64,000 nt of DNA from Ectopseudomonas alcaliphila. Lineage in GTDB: Bacteria > Pseudomonadota > Gammaproteobacteria > Pseudomonadales > Pseudomonadaceae. The notes under the pieces were generated by a model. That model was given only the letters and a program-made list of their open reading frames with translations, did not search any database and was not told where the DNA came from. This document shows, in pieces, positions 26,066-34,849 of this stretch. Every line of letters begins with the position of its first letter. Position 1 is the stretch's first letter. The position numbers and the translations under genes were made by a program. The stretch lies in contig NZ_FNAE01000012.1 of the NCBI RefSeq assembly GCF_900101755.1, positions 32,536 through 96,535 of the forward strand, written 5' to 3'.

Positions 26066-26098
26066 AGTATGCGATTCCCGAGTATTTAAGTCAACTAT
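26066..26098 (-). promoter_or_regulatory. isc operon promoter with IscR type 1 operator
   Basis: On the minus strand a -35 TTGACT (26094-26089) and a -10 CATACT (26071-26066) are separated by exactly 17 bases. A 25-base sequence at 26098-26074, starting ATAGTTGACT and ending CTCGGGAAT, matches the E. coli IscR type 1 consensus as I recall it at about 22 of 25 positions. It covers the -35 and spacer, where bound holo-IscR would block polymerase. It lies about 40 bases upstream of the iscR start. Confidence 0.8.
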
Positions 26099-26170
26099 AA
26101 GACCGATTGATTTACTCAGGATTGACCGCAAAAAGAGGCGGCATGATAGCAAATGCCACCCCTTCGCGCA

Positions 26171-26950
26171 TCAGGCAGCGGGCTTGTCGCCCTGCCCCTT
26201 GCATACCTCGGCGAAGTCCTCGTCGCGCAACGCAGGCAGAGCCTTGGCGCGGTAGTCGCAATCCATCGAGGCCAGCGCCTTGCTGACGTCCTCGAGCCGC
26301 CCGTCCACAGCCTGCAGATGATCGAGCAACTGGCCGATGGCGCGCGCCACCGGGTCGGGCATGTCCTGACCGACGCCGTAGGCATCGAAACCGATCTTCT
26401 CGGCCATGGCCTGGCGCTTGGCCTCCTGCTCGTCATCGGACTTGACGATGATCTTGCCGGGAATGCCGACTGCGGTCGCTCCCGCCGGCACAGCCTTGGT
26501 CACCACCGCATTGGAGCCGATCTTGGCCCCCGCACCGACCGTGAACGGCCCCAGCACCTTGGCCCCAGCACCGACCACAACACCATCTTCCAGAGTGGGA
26601 TGGCGCTTGCCCTTGTTCCAGCTGGTACCACCCAGTGTCACTCCCTGATAAAGCGTGACGTCATTACCGATCTCGGCGGTCTCGCCAATCACGATACCCA
26701 TGCCGTGATCGATGAAGAAGCGCCGCCCGATCTTCGCCCCCGGATGGATCTCGATACCGGTCATCCAGCGCCCGAAGTTGGACACCACGCGCGCCAGCCA
26801 CTTCCAACCCGAACGCCACAGCGCATGCGCCACACGATGCAGCCACACGGCATGCAGGCCCGGATAGCAGGTCACCACCTCGAAGGCATTGCGCGCTGCC
26901 GGATCACGGTGAAAAACGCCCTGGATATCTTCTCGAATGCGCTCAAACAT
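26171..26950 (-). CDS. cysE: Serine O-acetyltransferase
   Basis: CysE makes O-acetylserine from serine and acetyl-CoA, the first step of cysteine synthesis. The N-terminal helical domain is followed by a left-handed beta-helix acetyltransferase domain with GAKIGRRFFIDHGMGIVIGE, VTLYQGVTLGGTSWNKGKRH and KVLGPFTVGAGAKIGSNAVV. The start is ATG 26950 (FERIREDIQGVFHRDPAARN, 259 residues), eight bases inside the end of trmJ. Placement next to iscRS links cysteine supply to the cysteine desulfurase, an arrangement also seen in other bacteria. Confidence 0.96.
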   Translation of the reverse strand: MFERIREDIQGVFHRDPAARNAFEVVTCYPGLHAVWLHRVAHALWRSGWKWLARVVSNFGRWMTGIEIHPGAKIGRRFFIDHGMGIVIGETAEIGNDVTLYQGVTLGGTSWNKGKRHPTLEDGVVVGAGAKVLGPFTVGAGAKIGSNAVVTKAVPAGATAVGIPGKIIVKSDDEQEAKRQAMAEKIGFDAYGVGQDMPDPVARAIGQLLDHLQAVDGRLEDVSKALASMDCDYRAKALPALRDEDFAEVCKGQGDKPAA

Positions 26951-27731
26951 CAGACTTCCCCTGCTTGTGAGGCTCTCCACGCACGGCCTTCTCTGTCTCG
27001 GTAAGGATGCCGCGCAGGATATTCATCTCCAACTTGCTCACCGCACTGCGCCCATAAAGCCGACGCAGGCGAGTCATCAGGTGCCGCGGCTTCTGCGGAT
27101 CGAGAAAACCGATCATCACCAGCACACGACGCAGATGACCATAGAACGACTCCAGTTCATCCGCCGTCGCTGCCTGGGAGTTGAGCATCGCCGTCGCTTC
27201 CAGCTTCTCTACCTTGGTCGGCAGACTCGAAGCGGCCAGCCAGGCCATGCGCACTTCATAGGCCAGCACCTGCACCGCCGCCGCCAGATTCAGCGAACTG
27301 AACTCGGGGTTGGACGGGATATGCACGTGGTATTGACATCGCTGCAGCTCCTCGTTGGTCAGGCCGGCGTATTCACGACCAAATACCAAAGCCACTTCGC
27401 CGCCAGCAGCAGCCTGCTCGCAACTGGTCACGCCGCACTCGCGCGGATCGAGCAACGGCCAGGGAATGCGCCGATCGCGAGCACTGGTGCCAATCACCAG
27501 ACTGCAACCAACCAGCGCCTCTTCAAGACTGCCGACGACCTGCGCCGCATCCAGCACATCGGTCGCGCCGGACGCGCGCGCCACGGCATCGCCACTGGGG
27601 AAATCCTCCGGCTCGACCAGCACCAGGCGCGACAGACCCATGTTTTTCATCGCCCGCGCCGCGCCGCCGATGTTGCCCGGATGACTGGTGCCCACCAAAA
27701 CCACGCGAATATTGTCCAGCAACGCAGACAC
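26943..27731 (-). CDS. trmJ: tRNA (cytidine/uridine-32-2'-O)-methyltransferase TrmJ
   Basis: TrmJ is a SPOUT-class methyltransferase that methylates the 2'-O of nucleotide 32 in several tRNAs. The knotted catalytic domain shows VVLVGTSHPGNIGGAARAMK, ALVFGREYAGLTNEELQRC and IPSNPEFSSLNLAAAVQVLA. The start is GTG 27731. It overlaps cysE by eight bases, so the two are probably translationally coupled, and it is divergent from suhB. Confidence 0.96.
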   Translation of the reverse strand: MSALLDNIRVVLVGTSHPGNIGGAARAMKNMGLSRLVLVEPEDFPSGDAVARASGATDVLDAAQVVGSLEEALVGCSLVIGTSARDRRIPWPLLDPRECGVTSCEQAAAGGEVALVFGREYAGLTNEELQRCQYHVHIPSNPEFSSLNLAAAVQVLAYEVRMAWLAASSLPTKVEKLEATAMLNSQAATADELESFYGHLRRVLVMIGFLDPQKPRHLMTRLRRLYGRSAVSKLEMNILRGILTETEKAVRGEPHKQGKSDV

Positions 27732-27867
27732 TCTCAGAAATCACTAGGGGGCAACGATCTTACCCAAGCCCTTGCGTGATTGCCATGCGGGGTACAGACG
27801 GCGCTTCATCAATAACGGTTTTCTGCTAACATGGCCGGCTTTCTTTAACGCCCCAGGTGAACCTCCC

Positions 27868-28683
27868 ATGCAGCCCATGCTGAATATCGCCCTGCGCGCC
27901 GCTCGCAGCGCCGGTGAAATGATCTTTCGCTCCATCGAGCGCCTGGATGTCATCTCGGTAGACGAGAAGGATGCCAACGATTACGTCACCGAGGTCGACA
28001 AGGCCGCCGAGCTGATGATCGTCCAGGCCATTCGCAAGGCCTACCCGACCCACAGCTTCCTTGGGGAAGAAGGTGGCGTCCTGGAAGGCAGTGGCGACGG
28101 CGCCGATTACCAGTGGATCATCGACCCGCTGGACGGCACCACGAACTTCATCCGCGGCGTTCCGCACTTCGCCATCAGCATCGCCTGCAAATACCGCGGC
28201 CGCCTTGAGCACGCCATCGTCCTCGACCCGGTTCGCCAGGAAGAATTCACTGCCAGCCGCGGCCGCGGCGCTGCACTCAACGGCCGCCGCCTGCGCGTAA
28301 GCAACCGCAAGAGCCTGGACGGCGCGCTGCTGGGCACTGGCTTCCCGTTCCGCAACGAGCAACTGGACAACCTCGAGAACTACCTGGGCATGTTCCGCAG
28401 CCTGGTTGGCCAGACCGCCGGCGTACGCCGCGCCGGTGCCGCCAGCCTGGATCTGGCTTATGTCGCAGCCGGCCGCTACGACGCCTTCTGGGAATTCGGC
28501 CTGTCCGAGTGGGACATGGCAGCCGGCGCCCTGCTGATTCAGGAAGCAGGCGGCCTGGTCAGCGACTTCACCGGCGGCCACGAATTCCTCGAGAAAGGTC
28601 AGATCGTTGCCGGCAACACCAAATGCTTCAAGGCCGTATTGACCGCAATCCAGCCACACCTGGCGCCCTCCATGAAGCGCTAA
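27868..28683 (+). CDS. suhB: Inositol-1-monophosphatase family protein SuhB
   Basis: SuhB hydrolyses inositol monophosphate in vitro; in E. coli it acts in rRNA transcription antitermination, and in Pseudomonas aeruginosa it influences virulence-gene expression. The metal-binding motifs are FLGEEGG, IIDPLDGTTNFIRGVPHFAI and the C-terminal SEWDMAAGALLIQEAGG. I use ATG 27868 (QPMLNIALRAARSAGEMI, 271 residues), with AGGTGA upstream; the longer frame to 27772 lacks a supporting start signal. A strong terminator follows. Confidence 0.96.
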   Translation: MQPMLNIALRAARSAGEMIFRSIERLDVISVDEKDANDYVTEVDKAAELMIVQAIRKAYPTHSFLGEEGGVLEGSGDGADYQWIIDPLDGTTNFIRGVPHFAISIACKYRGRLEHAIVLDPVRQEEFTASRGRGAALNGRRLRVSNRKSLDGALLGTGFPFRNEQLDNLENYLGMFRSLVGQTAGVRRAGAASLDLAYVAAGRYDAFWEFGLSEWDMAAGALLIQEAGGLVSDFTGGHEFLEKGQIVAGNTKCFKAVLTAIQPHLAPSMKR

Positions 28684-28698
28684 GCCTTCATCGAGAAT

Positions 28699-28729
28699 AA
28701 AAAAACGCCCCGAGGGGCGTTTTTTTATT
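28699..28729. terminator. Bidirectional Rho-independent terminator after suhB
   Basis: ACGCCCC/GGGGCGT with A-rich and T-rich flanks on both sides (seven or more T on the plus strand) lies between the convergent suhB and glycine-zipper genes and can serve both. Confidence 0.93.
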
Positions 28730-28740
28730 GCTCAGCGTGC

Positions 28741-29283
28741 TTACTGGGTCTGCTGCACCAGCACCAGCTCGCCCTGCTTGTTGACCGGAATACGGCTGCC
28801 CGGATCACGATCCATGCGCACGTTGCCAACCTTCTCGCCCAGCTGGTACTTCACGTCGTAACCCACCAGTTTCTGGCTGGTATCGGTCACGGTGTTGCAG
28901 CGGGTTTCGGTGGTGGTGTAGGTGTCACGCTGTTGCATGCCCTCCTGAATCTTGTTACCCGCGTAGCCACCGCCGACCGCACCGGCTACGGTCGCGATCT
29001 TCTTGCCGCTGCCACCACCGACCTGGTTACCCAACAGACCACCGGCAATAGCGCCGATAGCGGTCCCAGCGATCTGGTGCTGATCCTGCACTGGACGCTG
29101 ACGAGTGACAGCCACGTCCTTGCACACTTCGCGCGGGGTTTTCACGGTTTCATTGATCGGGGTTACGGCCAGCACCTCGGCATAGTCCGGGCCACGATCA
29201 ACCAGACTGTAGGTGGCGACAGCACCACCCGCGGTCACACCCACAGCACCCAGCACGGCACCTACCAACAGTGATTTATTCAT
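28741..29283 (-). CDS. Glycine-zipper (2TM) envelope protein
   Basis: The 180-residue product has an N-terminal hydrophobic segment (LLVGAVLGAVGVTAGGAVAT) and a central glycine-zipper region of the Rickettsia 17-kDa antigen/SlyB type: IAGTAIGAIAGGLLGNQVGG and KKIATVAGAVGGGYAGNKIQ. The C-terminal domain is polar, with the conserved-looking YDVKYQLGEKVGNVRMDRDP. Such proteins are anchored in the envelope and often accompany outer-membrane stability functions; its precise role is unknown. The start is ATG 29283, with AGGAG upstream. Confidence 0.85.
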   Translation of the reverse strand: MNKSLLVGAVLGAVGVTAGGAVATYSLVDRGPDYAEVLAVTPINETVKTPREVCKDVAVTRQRPVQDQHQIAGTAIGAIAGGLLGNQVGGGSGKKIATVAGAVGGGYAGNKIQEGMQQRDTYTTTETRCNTVTDTSQKLVGYDVKYQLGEKVGNVRMDRDPGSRIPVNKQGELVLVQQTQ

Positions 29284-29338
29284 TTTTTGTGTCTCCTAGG
29301 CTCGGCGACTCGCGCCCTTCTCCCTGCCTAGGACAGCA

Positions 29339-29372
29339 AAAAGCCGCGACAAGTTCGACTTGCCGCGGCTTT
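29339..29372 (-). terminator. Rho-independent terminator of the yajC-secD-secF unit
   Basis: AAAGCCGCG...CGCGGCTTT forms a stem extended by ACAAG/CTTG. On the minus strand it is followed by TTTTTGCT, 30 bases after the secF stop. Confidence 0.9.
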
Positions 29373-29401
29373 CGCTGACTTTCATGAAGCTCATCACACC
29401 A

Positions 29402-30319
29402 TCAGGGGCGACCGTCGTCCGCCTCGGCTTCAGCCACCGGAGGAATCAGATCTTCCACGCTGAGCTTCAGCCATACCAGTACCGTGGCACCGATATAGAC
29501 CGACGAGTAGGTCCCCACCACCACCCCTACCAGCAGGGTCAGAGCGAAGGCACCCAGCACTTCACCACCGAAGAACAACAGCGCCAGCAGCGCCAGCGCG
29601 GTGGACAACGATGTGGCGATGGTACGCAGCAAGGTCTGGGTAATCGAAACGTCGATATTCTCGATCAGCGAGGTCTTGCGCAGTACACGGAAGTTCTCGC
29701 GGATACGGTCGTAGATGATGATGGTGTCGTTCAGCGAGTAACCGATCATCGCCAGAATCGCTGCCAGCACGGTCAGGTCGAACGGAATCTGGAAAAACGC
29801 CAGTACGCCGAGGGTGATGATCACGTCATGCACCAGGGATGCGATGGCGCCGACACCGAACTTCCACTGAAAGCGGAACGCCAGATACAGCATGATGCCG
29901 CCCAGTGCCAGGAGCATGGCGATACCGCCCTGATCACGCAGCTCCTCACCCACCTGCGGGCCGACGAACTCGACGCGCTTGACCTCGAAGCGCGTCGCAT
30001 CGTCGACCTTGCGCAGCGCGGCCGCGACCTCATTGCCCAGGTCGGGAGAATCGCCCGCCAGACGCACCAGCACATCCGTGCTGGCGCCAAAGCTCTGCAC
30101 CACCGCATCGGTATAACCCGCCTGACCCAATTCCCTCTTGATCAGATCCAGGTTGGCCGGCTGCTCATACTGCAGTTCGATCAGAGTGCCGCCAGTGAAA
30201 TCCAGGCCGAAGTTCAGCCCCTTGGCGAACAACGCCCCCAGGCCGATCACCGTCAGCACCAGGGTCATGGCAAAGGCGATATTGCGTACCGCCATGAAAC
30301 GAATGGTTGATTTGATCAT
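29402..30319 (-). CDS. secF: Protein translocase subunit SecF
   Basis: SecF forms with SecD an RND-type membrane complex that uses the proton gradient to complete Sec-dependent export. Six membrane helices are apparent. Conserved segments are FGLDFTGGTLIELQYEQPAN in the N-terminal part and AILAMIGYSLNDTIIIYDRI and ENFRVLRKTSLIENIDVSIT in the transmembrane core. The 305-residue product starts at ATG 30319, nine bases after secD. Confidence 0.97.
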   Translation of the reverse strand: MIKSTIRFMAVRNIAFAMTLVLTVIGLGALFAKGLNFGLDFTGGTLIELQYEQPANLDLIKRELGQAGYTDAVVQSFGASTDVLVRLAGDSPDLGNEVAAALRKVDDATRFEVKRVEFVGPQVGEELRDQGGIAMLLALGGIMLYLAFRFQWKFGVGAIASLVHDVIITLGVLAFFQIPFDLTVLAAILAMIGYSLNDTIIIYDRIRENFRVLRKTSLIENIDVSITQTLLRTIATSLSTALALLALLFFGGEVLGAFALTLLVGVVVGTYSSVYIGATVLVWLKLSVEDLIPPVAEAEADDGRP

Positions 30320-30328
30320 GGCTGCACC

Positions 30329-32197
30329 TCAGATCCACAGCTTCTTGAAGTTACGGCCACCGAAGATCAGGTTGACCAGACCACGGGTGAACATGATGGC
30401 GGTGAACATCGACGTGATGATGCCCAGCGACAGCGTCACCGCGAAGCCTTTCACCGGACCGGTTCCCATGGCGAACAGGATGCCGCCCACCAACAAGGTG
30501 GTCAGGTTACTGTCGAGAATCGCCGAGTAGGCACGATCGAAGCCCTCGTGCAGGGCACGCTGCACCGGCAGCCCATTGCCCAGCTCCTCGCGTATCCGCG
30601 AGAAGATCAGCACGTTGGCGTCTACCGCCATACCCAAGGTCAGCACGATACCGGCGATGCCGGGCAGCGTCAGCGTCGCGCCAATGGCCGACATCAGCCC
30701 GACCAGCAGCACCAGGTTGAATGCCAGGGCAACGGTCGCCAGCACACCGAAGAAGCGATAGATGGCAATGATGAACAGGGCCACGAAGATCATCGCCCAC
30801 TCGGTGGAGTCGATGCCCTTGGCGATGTTCTCGGCACCCAGGCTCGGGCCGATGGTGCGCTCCTCGGCGAAGTACATCGGCGCAGCCAGACCACCGGCGC
30901 GCAACAGCAGCGCCAGTTCGGAGGACTCGCCCTGGCCGTTCAGGCCAGTGATGCGGAACTGACTGCCCAGCGCCGACTGGATAGTCGCCAGGCTGATGAT
31001 CTTCTTCTCTTCGACGAACGAGGAGATGGCCACCTCCTGCTCGACGCCATCGACGCTCTGGCGCACGTAACGGGTGACCGGCTTCTGCTCGATGAAGATC
31101 ACCGCCATGCTGCGGCCAACGCTGTTACGCGTGGCGCGGTTCATCAGATCGCCACCGTGGCCGTCGAGGCGGATATTCACCTGCGGACGACCGTTCTCGT
31201 CGAAGCTGGCCTGGGCATCGGTAACCTGGTCACCGGTGATGATCAGCTCACGCTCGAGCTGCACCGGCGGACGACCTTCCTCACGGAAGCCGAAGGACTC
31301 GGTGGCACCACGCGGCGCATCCAGATCAGCCTGCAGACGGAACTCCAGGTTGGCGGTCTTGCCGAGAATACGCTTGGCCTCGGCAGTGTCCTGCACGCCC
31401 GGCAGCTCGACCACGATGCGGTTGGCGCCCTGGCGCTGTACCAGTGGCTCAGCTACGCCCAGCTCATTGACGCGGTTACGCACGGTGGTGAGGTTCTGGC
31501 GAATGGAGTATTCGCGAATCTCGGCGATCTTAGCCTGGGTCAAACCCAACTGCAGGATCTGCTGGCCGCCGCGCTCGACGGTGGTCAGCTCGAAATCGCT
31601 GTAATCCTTGCGGATCAGGCGCTGCGCCTTGTCCAGCGTATCGCTGTCGGCAAAGCCAAGCTGAATCCGGCTATTGCTTTCCGGCATGCTGCGGTAGCGA
31701 ATACGCTCCTTGCGCAGCAGGCTCTTGATTTCACCTTCATAGACCTTGCGGCGCACATCCAGCGCCTTGTCCATGTCGACTTCCAGCAGGAAGTGCACAC
31801 CGCCGGACAGGTCCAGACCGAGCTTCATCGGGCTCGCACCCAGGCTACGCAGCCAGTCAGGGGTGGTTTGCGCCAGGTTCAGCGCCACGACGTAATCATC
31901 GCCCAGCGCGCGACGGACAATGTCCTTGGCCGGCAACTGGTCATCCTGCTTGGTCAGACGAATCAGACCGCCACGGCCACGCTCGTCGATGCTGGCAGCC
32001 TTGACGGCAATACCGGCATCGGTCAGCGCTTTGCTGGCACGGTCGACATCCGTCTGCTCGATACTCAGCGCCGAACTGGCGCCGCTGATCTGCACGGCAG
32101 GATCATCTGGATAGAGGTTGGGAATGGAGTACACCAGGCCGATTGCCAGAACGGACAAAATCAGCAGGTACTTCCACAGAGGGTATTTATTGAGCAT
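30329..32197 (-). CDS. secD: Protein translocase subunit SecD
   Basis: SecD is the larger partner of SecF. The 622-residue product has one N-terminal helix, a large periplasmic region (P1 head and base) with GLDLSGGVHFLLEVDMDKAL, and five C-terminal helices with VLTLGMAVDANVLIFSRIRE. The start is ATG 32197. The gap to yajC (67 bases) contains a strong hairpin without a T-run. Confidence 0.97.
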   Translation of the reverse strand: MLNKYPLWKYLLILSVLAIGLVYSIPNLYPDDPAVQISGASSALSIEQTDVDRASKALTDAGIAVKAASIDERGRGGLIRLTKQDDQLPAKDIVRRALGDDYVVALNLAQTTPDWLRSLGASPMKLGLDLSGGVHFLLEVDMDKALDVRRKVYEGEIKSLLRKERIRYRSMPESNSRIQLGFADSDTLDKAQRLIRKDYSDFELTTVERGGQQILQLGLTQAKIAEIREYSIRQNLTTVRNRVNELGVAEPLVQRQGANRIVVELPGVQDTAEAKRILGKTANLEFRLQADLDAPRGATESFGFREEGRPPVQLERELIITGDQVTDAQASFDENGRPQVNIRLDGHGGDLMNRATRNSVGRSMAVIFIEQKPVTRYVRQSVDGVEQEVAISSFVEEKKIISLATIQSALGSQFRITGLNGQGESSELALLLRAGGLAAPMYFAEERTIGPSLGAENIAKGIDSTEWAMIFVALFIIAIYRFFGVLATVALAFNLVLLVGLMSAIGATLTLPGIAGIVLTLGMAVDANVLIFSRIREELGNGLPVQRALHEGFDRAYSAILDSNLTTLLVGGILFAMGTGPVKGFAVTLSLGIITSMFTAIMFTRGLVNLIFGGRNFKKLWI

Positions 32198-32220
32198 GAA
32201 CGAGCCGCCCGCTTATGACG

Positions 32221-32241
32221 CGGGGCGCTAAAAGCGCCCCG
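32221..32241. other. Strong hairpin between yajC and secD
   Basis: CGGGGCGCT/AGCGCCCCG with a three-base loop lies in the 67-base gap. It has no T-run on either strand, so it may protect the transcript end or tune the yajC:secD ratio; this is inference. Confidence 0.45.
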
Positions 32242-32264
32242 TCGAATGGAAACTAAGAACCGAA

Positions 32265-32594
32265 TCAGATGGCTTTCAGCGTGCCCTTGGGCAGGGTGGC
32301 AGCGATGGCCTGCTTCTGGAATTTCAGCTCGACGGTGTCAGACACCTCGATCACCACGAAATCGTCGGCAACCTTGGACACCTTGCCAGCGATACCGCCG
32401 CTGGTGACCACTTCGTCGCCCTTCTGCAGGCTGCCGAGCAGGTTCTTGTGTTCCTTGGCACGCTTGGCCTGCGGACGCCAGATCATCAGATAGAAGATGA
32501 CCAGAAAGCCGATCAGGAAAACCCACTCGAAACCGCTACCGGCAGGACCAGCAGCCGCGGTGTCAGCGTAAGCGGCGGGGATGAAAAAGCTCAT
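32265..32594 (-). CDS. yajC: Preprotein translocase accessory protein YajC
   Basis: YajC is the small SecDF-associated inner-membrane protein. The 109-residue product has one membrane helix (FEWVFLIGFLVIFYLMIWRP) followed by the family signature RPQAKRAKEHKNLLGSLQKG and DEVVTSGGIAGKVSKVADDF. It lies 40 bases after tgt and upstream of secD, in the standard queA-tgt-yajC-secD-secF order. Confidence 0.96.
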   Translation of the reverse strand: MSFFIPAAYADTAAAGPAGSGFEWVFLIGFLVIFYLMIWRPQAKRAKEHKNLLGSLQKGDEVVTSGGIAGKVSKVADDFVVIEVSDTVELKFQKQAIAATLPKGTLKAI

Positions 32595-32634
32595 GTAACA
32601 CTCCTAATGGAAAGGATCTTGAATCGTTCGGGAA

Positions 32635-33768
32635 TCAGTCAAGCGGCGGCACAGGCAGGCCGCGCTTGGCATAGAAGGTTTCGACGAAGGCGGCCAATGT
32701 ACCCTGTCCGATAGCCTCGCGCAAACCAGCCATAACCCGCTGATAATGCCGCAAGTTATGGATGGTATTGAGCATGCTACCGAGCATTTCGCCGCACTTG
32801 TCCAGATGGTGCAGATACGCGCGCGAGAAATGTTTGCAGGTGTAACAGTCGCAGGTCGGGTCCAGCGGCGAATCATCGTGTTTGTGCACGGCGTTGCGAA
32901 TCTTCACCACGCCGGTATCGACGAACAGGTGACCATTGCGCGCGTTGCGGGTGGGCATCACGCAGTCGAACATGTCCACGCCGCGGCGCACGCCCTCGAC
33001 CAGATCTTCCGGCTTGCCCACGCCCATCAGGTAACGCGGTTTGTCGGCCGGCATATGCGGCGGCAGGAAGTCCAGTACGCGGATCATCTCCTCCTTCGGC
33101 TCACCCACCGACAGACCACCGATGGCCAGACCGTCGAAACCGATCTCACAGAGCCCCTCGAGCGAACGCATGCGCAACTCTTCATGCATGCCGCCCTGGA
33201 CGATACCGAACAGCGCCGCAGTGCTTTCGCCATGAGCGGTCTTGGAGCGCTTGGCCCAACGCAGCGACAGCTCCATGGAGCGCTTGGCCACGTCGAACTC
33301 GGCCGGGTATGGCGTGCACTCGTCGAAGATCATCACGATGTCCGAGCCCAGATCACGCTGCACCTGCATCGATTCTTCCGGCCCCATGAAGACCTTGGCG
33401 CCGTCGACCGGCGAGGCGAAGTACACGCCCTCTTCCTTGATCTTGCGCATCGCACCCAGGCTGAACACCTGAAAGCCGCCGGAATCGGTGAGGATCGGCC
33501 CCTGCCACTGCATGAAATCGTGCAGGTCGCCATGTTTCTTGATCACTTCCATACCCGGGCGCAGCCACAGGTGGAAGGTATTGCCGAGGATGATCTGCGC
33601 GCCGATAGCCTCGACGTCGCGCGGCAGCATGCCCTTGACCGTGCCATAGGTGCCCACCGGCATGAACGCCGGGGTCTCCACCACGCCACGCGGAAAAGTC
33701 AGACGACCCCGACGGGCCTTGCCGTCAGTAGCCAGCAACTCGAAGGACATGCGACAGGTGCGCGACAT
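32635..33768 (-). CDS. tgt: tRNA-guanine transglycosylase
   Basis: Tgt exchanges G34 of GUN-anticodon tRNAs for the queuosine precursor preQ1. The substrate-binding block ILTDSGGFQVFSLGAMRKI, the TRNARNGHLFV region and the zinc site CDCYTCKHFSRAYLHHLDKC are visible. ATG 33768 is chosen because GAGG lies seven bases upstream; it gives 377 residues beginning SRTCRMSFELLATDG. ATG 33750 would match the core start but has no ribosome-binding site. It begins two bases after queA stops. Confidence 0.97.
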   Translation of the reverse strand: MSRTCRMSFELLATDGKARRGRLTFPRGVVETPAFMPVGTYGTVKGMLPRDVEAIGAQIILGNTFHLWLRPGMEVIKKHGDLHDFMQWQGPILTDSGGFQVFSLGAMRKIKEEGVYFASPVDGAKVFMGPEESMQVQRDLGSDIVMIFDECTPYPAEFDVAKRSMELSLRWAKRSKTAHGESTAALFGIVQGGMHEELRMRSLEGLCEIGFDGLAIGGLSVGEPKEEMIRVLDFLPPHMPADKPRYLMGVGKPEDLVEGVRRGVDMFDCVMPTRNARNGHLFVDTGVVKIRNAVHKHDDSPLDPTCDCYTCKHFSRAYLHHLDKCGEMLGSMLNTIHNLRHYQRVMAGLREAIGQGTLAAFVETFYAKRGLPVPPLD

Positions 33769-33770
33769 AC

Positions 33771-34814
33771 TCAAACCTCGGGCCCGCGCGCGGCGGGATT
33801 GCGGGTGATGAACATGGCATCACCGTAACTGAAGAAGCGATAGCCCTGCGCCACGGCTTCGCGGTAGGCGGCCATGGTCTCGGGATAACCGGCGAAAGCC
33901 GACACCAGCATCAACAGGGTCGACTCGGGCAGGTGGAAATTGGTCACCAGGGCATCGACCACATGAAACGGGCGGCCCGGATAGATAAAGATGTCGGTAT
34001 CGCCACTGAAGGGCTTCAACTCACCGTCGCGCGCTGCGGTTTCCAGCGAGCGCACGCTGGTGGTGCCAACGGCGACCACTCGCCCACCCCGCGCGCGACA
34101 GGCCACTACGGCATCGACCACATCCTGACCGACCTCCAGCCACTCGCTGTGCATATGGTGATCTTCGATGCGTTCGACCCGCACCGGCTGGAAGGTGCCG
34201 GCGCCGACGTGCAAGGTCACGAACGCGGTCTCCACAGCCTTGGCACGGATCGCCGCCAACAGCTCGTCATCGAAGTGCAGACCGGCAGTCGGAGCCGCTA
34301 CGGCACCAGCCTTCTGCGCATAGACGGTCTGATAGCGCTCACGATCAGCCTCGTCATCCGGCCTGTCTATATAAGGAGGCAGCGGCATGTGCCCGACACG
34401 CTCCAGCAATGGCAGCACCGGCTCGGCAAACCGCAGCTCGAACAGTGCATCGTGGCGCGCGACCATCTCGGCCTCGCCGCCACCGTCGATGAGAACCTGC
34501 GAACCAGGCTTGGGCGACTTGCTCGAGCGCACATGGGCTAGCACGCGATACTGATCGAGCACACGCTCCACCAGCACCTCCAGCTTGCCGCCAGAGGCTT
34601 TCTGGCCGAACAGACGCGCCGGAATCACTCGGGTGTTGTTGAACACCATGAGATCGCCAGGGCGAAGCTGCTCCAACACATCGGTGAACTGGCCATGGCG
34701 CAGCGCCCCGCTTGGCCCGTCGAGCTGCAACAGGCGACTGGCGCGACGCTCGGGCAGAGGGTGACGGGCGATCAGCGACTCGGGAAGGTCGAAGTGGAAA
34801 TCGGCAACACGCAT
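33771..34814 (-). CDS. queA: S-adenosylmethionine:tRNA ribosyltransferase-isomerase
   Basis: QueA converts preQ1 in tRNA to epoxyqueuosine, the step after Tgt. Typical blocks are DFHFDLPESLIARHPLPERR, LRPGDLMVFNNTRVIPARLF, AVAAPTAGLHFDDELLA and VTNFHLPESTLLMLVSAFAG. I use ATG 34814 (347 residues); the frame continues upstream to 35039 but that part overlaps the binding-protein gene. It is the first gene of the queA-tgt-yajC-secDF series. Confidence 0.97.
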   Translation of the reverse strand: MRVADFHFDLPESLIARHPLPERRASRLLQLDGPSGALRHGQFTDVLEQLRPGDLMVFNNTRVIPARLFGQKASGGKLEVLVERVLDQYRVLAHVRSSKSPKPGSQVLIDGGGEAEMVARHDALFELRFAEPVLPLLERVGHMPLPPYIDRPDDEADRERYQTVYAQKAGAVAAPTAGLHFDDELLAAIRAKAVETAFVTLHVGAGTFQPVRVERIEDHHMHSEWLEVGQDVVDAVVACRARGGRVVAVGTTSVRSLETAARDGELKPFSGDTDIFIYPGRPFHVVDALVTNFHLPESTLLMLVSAFAGYPETMAAYREAVAQGYRFFSYGDAMFITRNPAARGPEV

Positions 34815-34849
34815 GATTCGGAGGGGGTATTTTTGCAGGGTGGCAGAGC

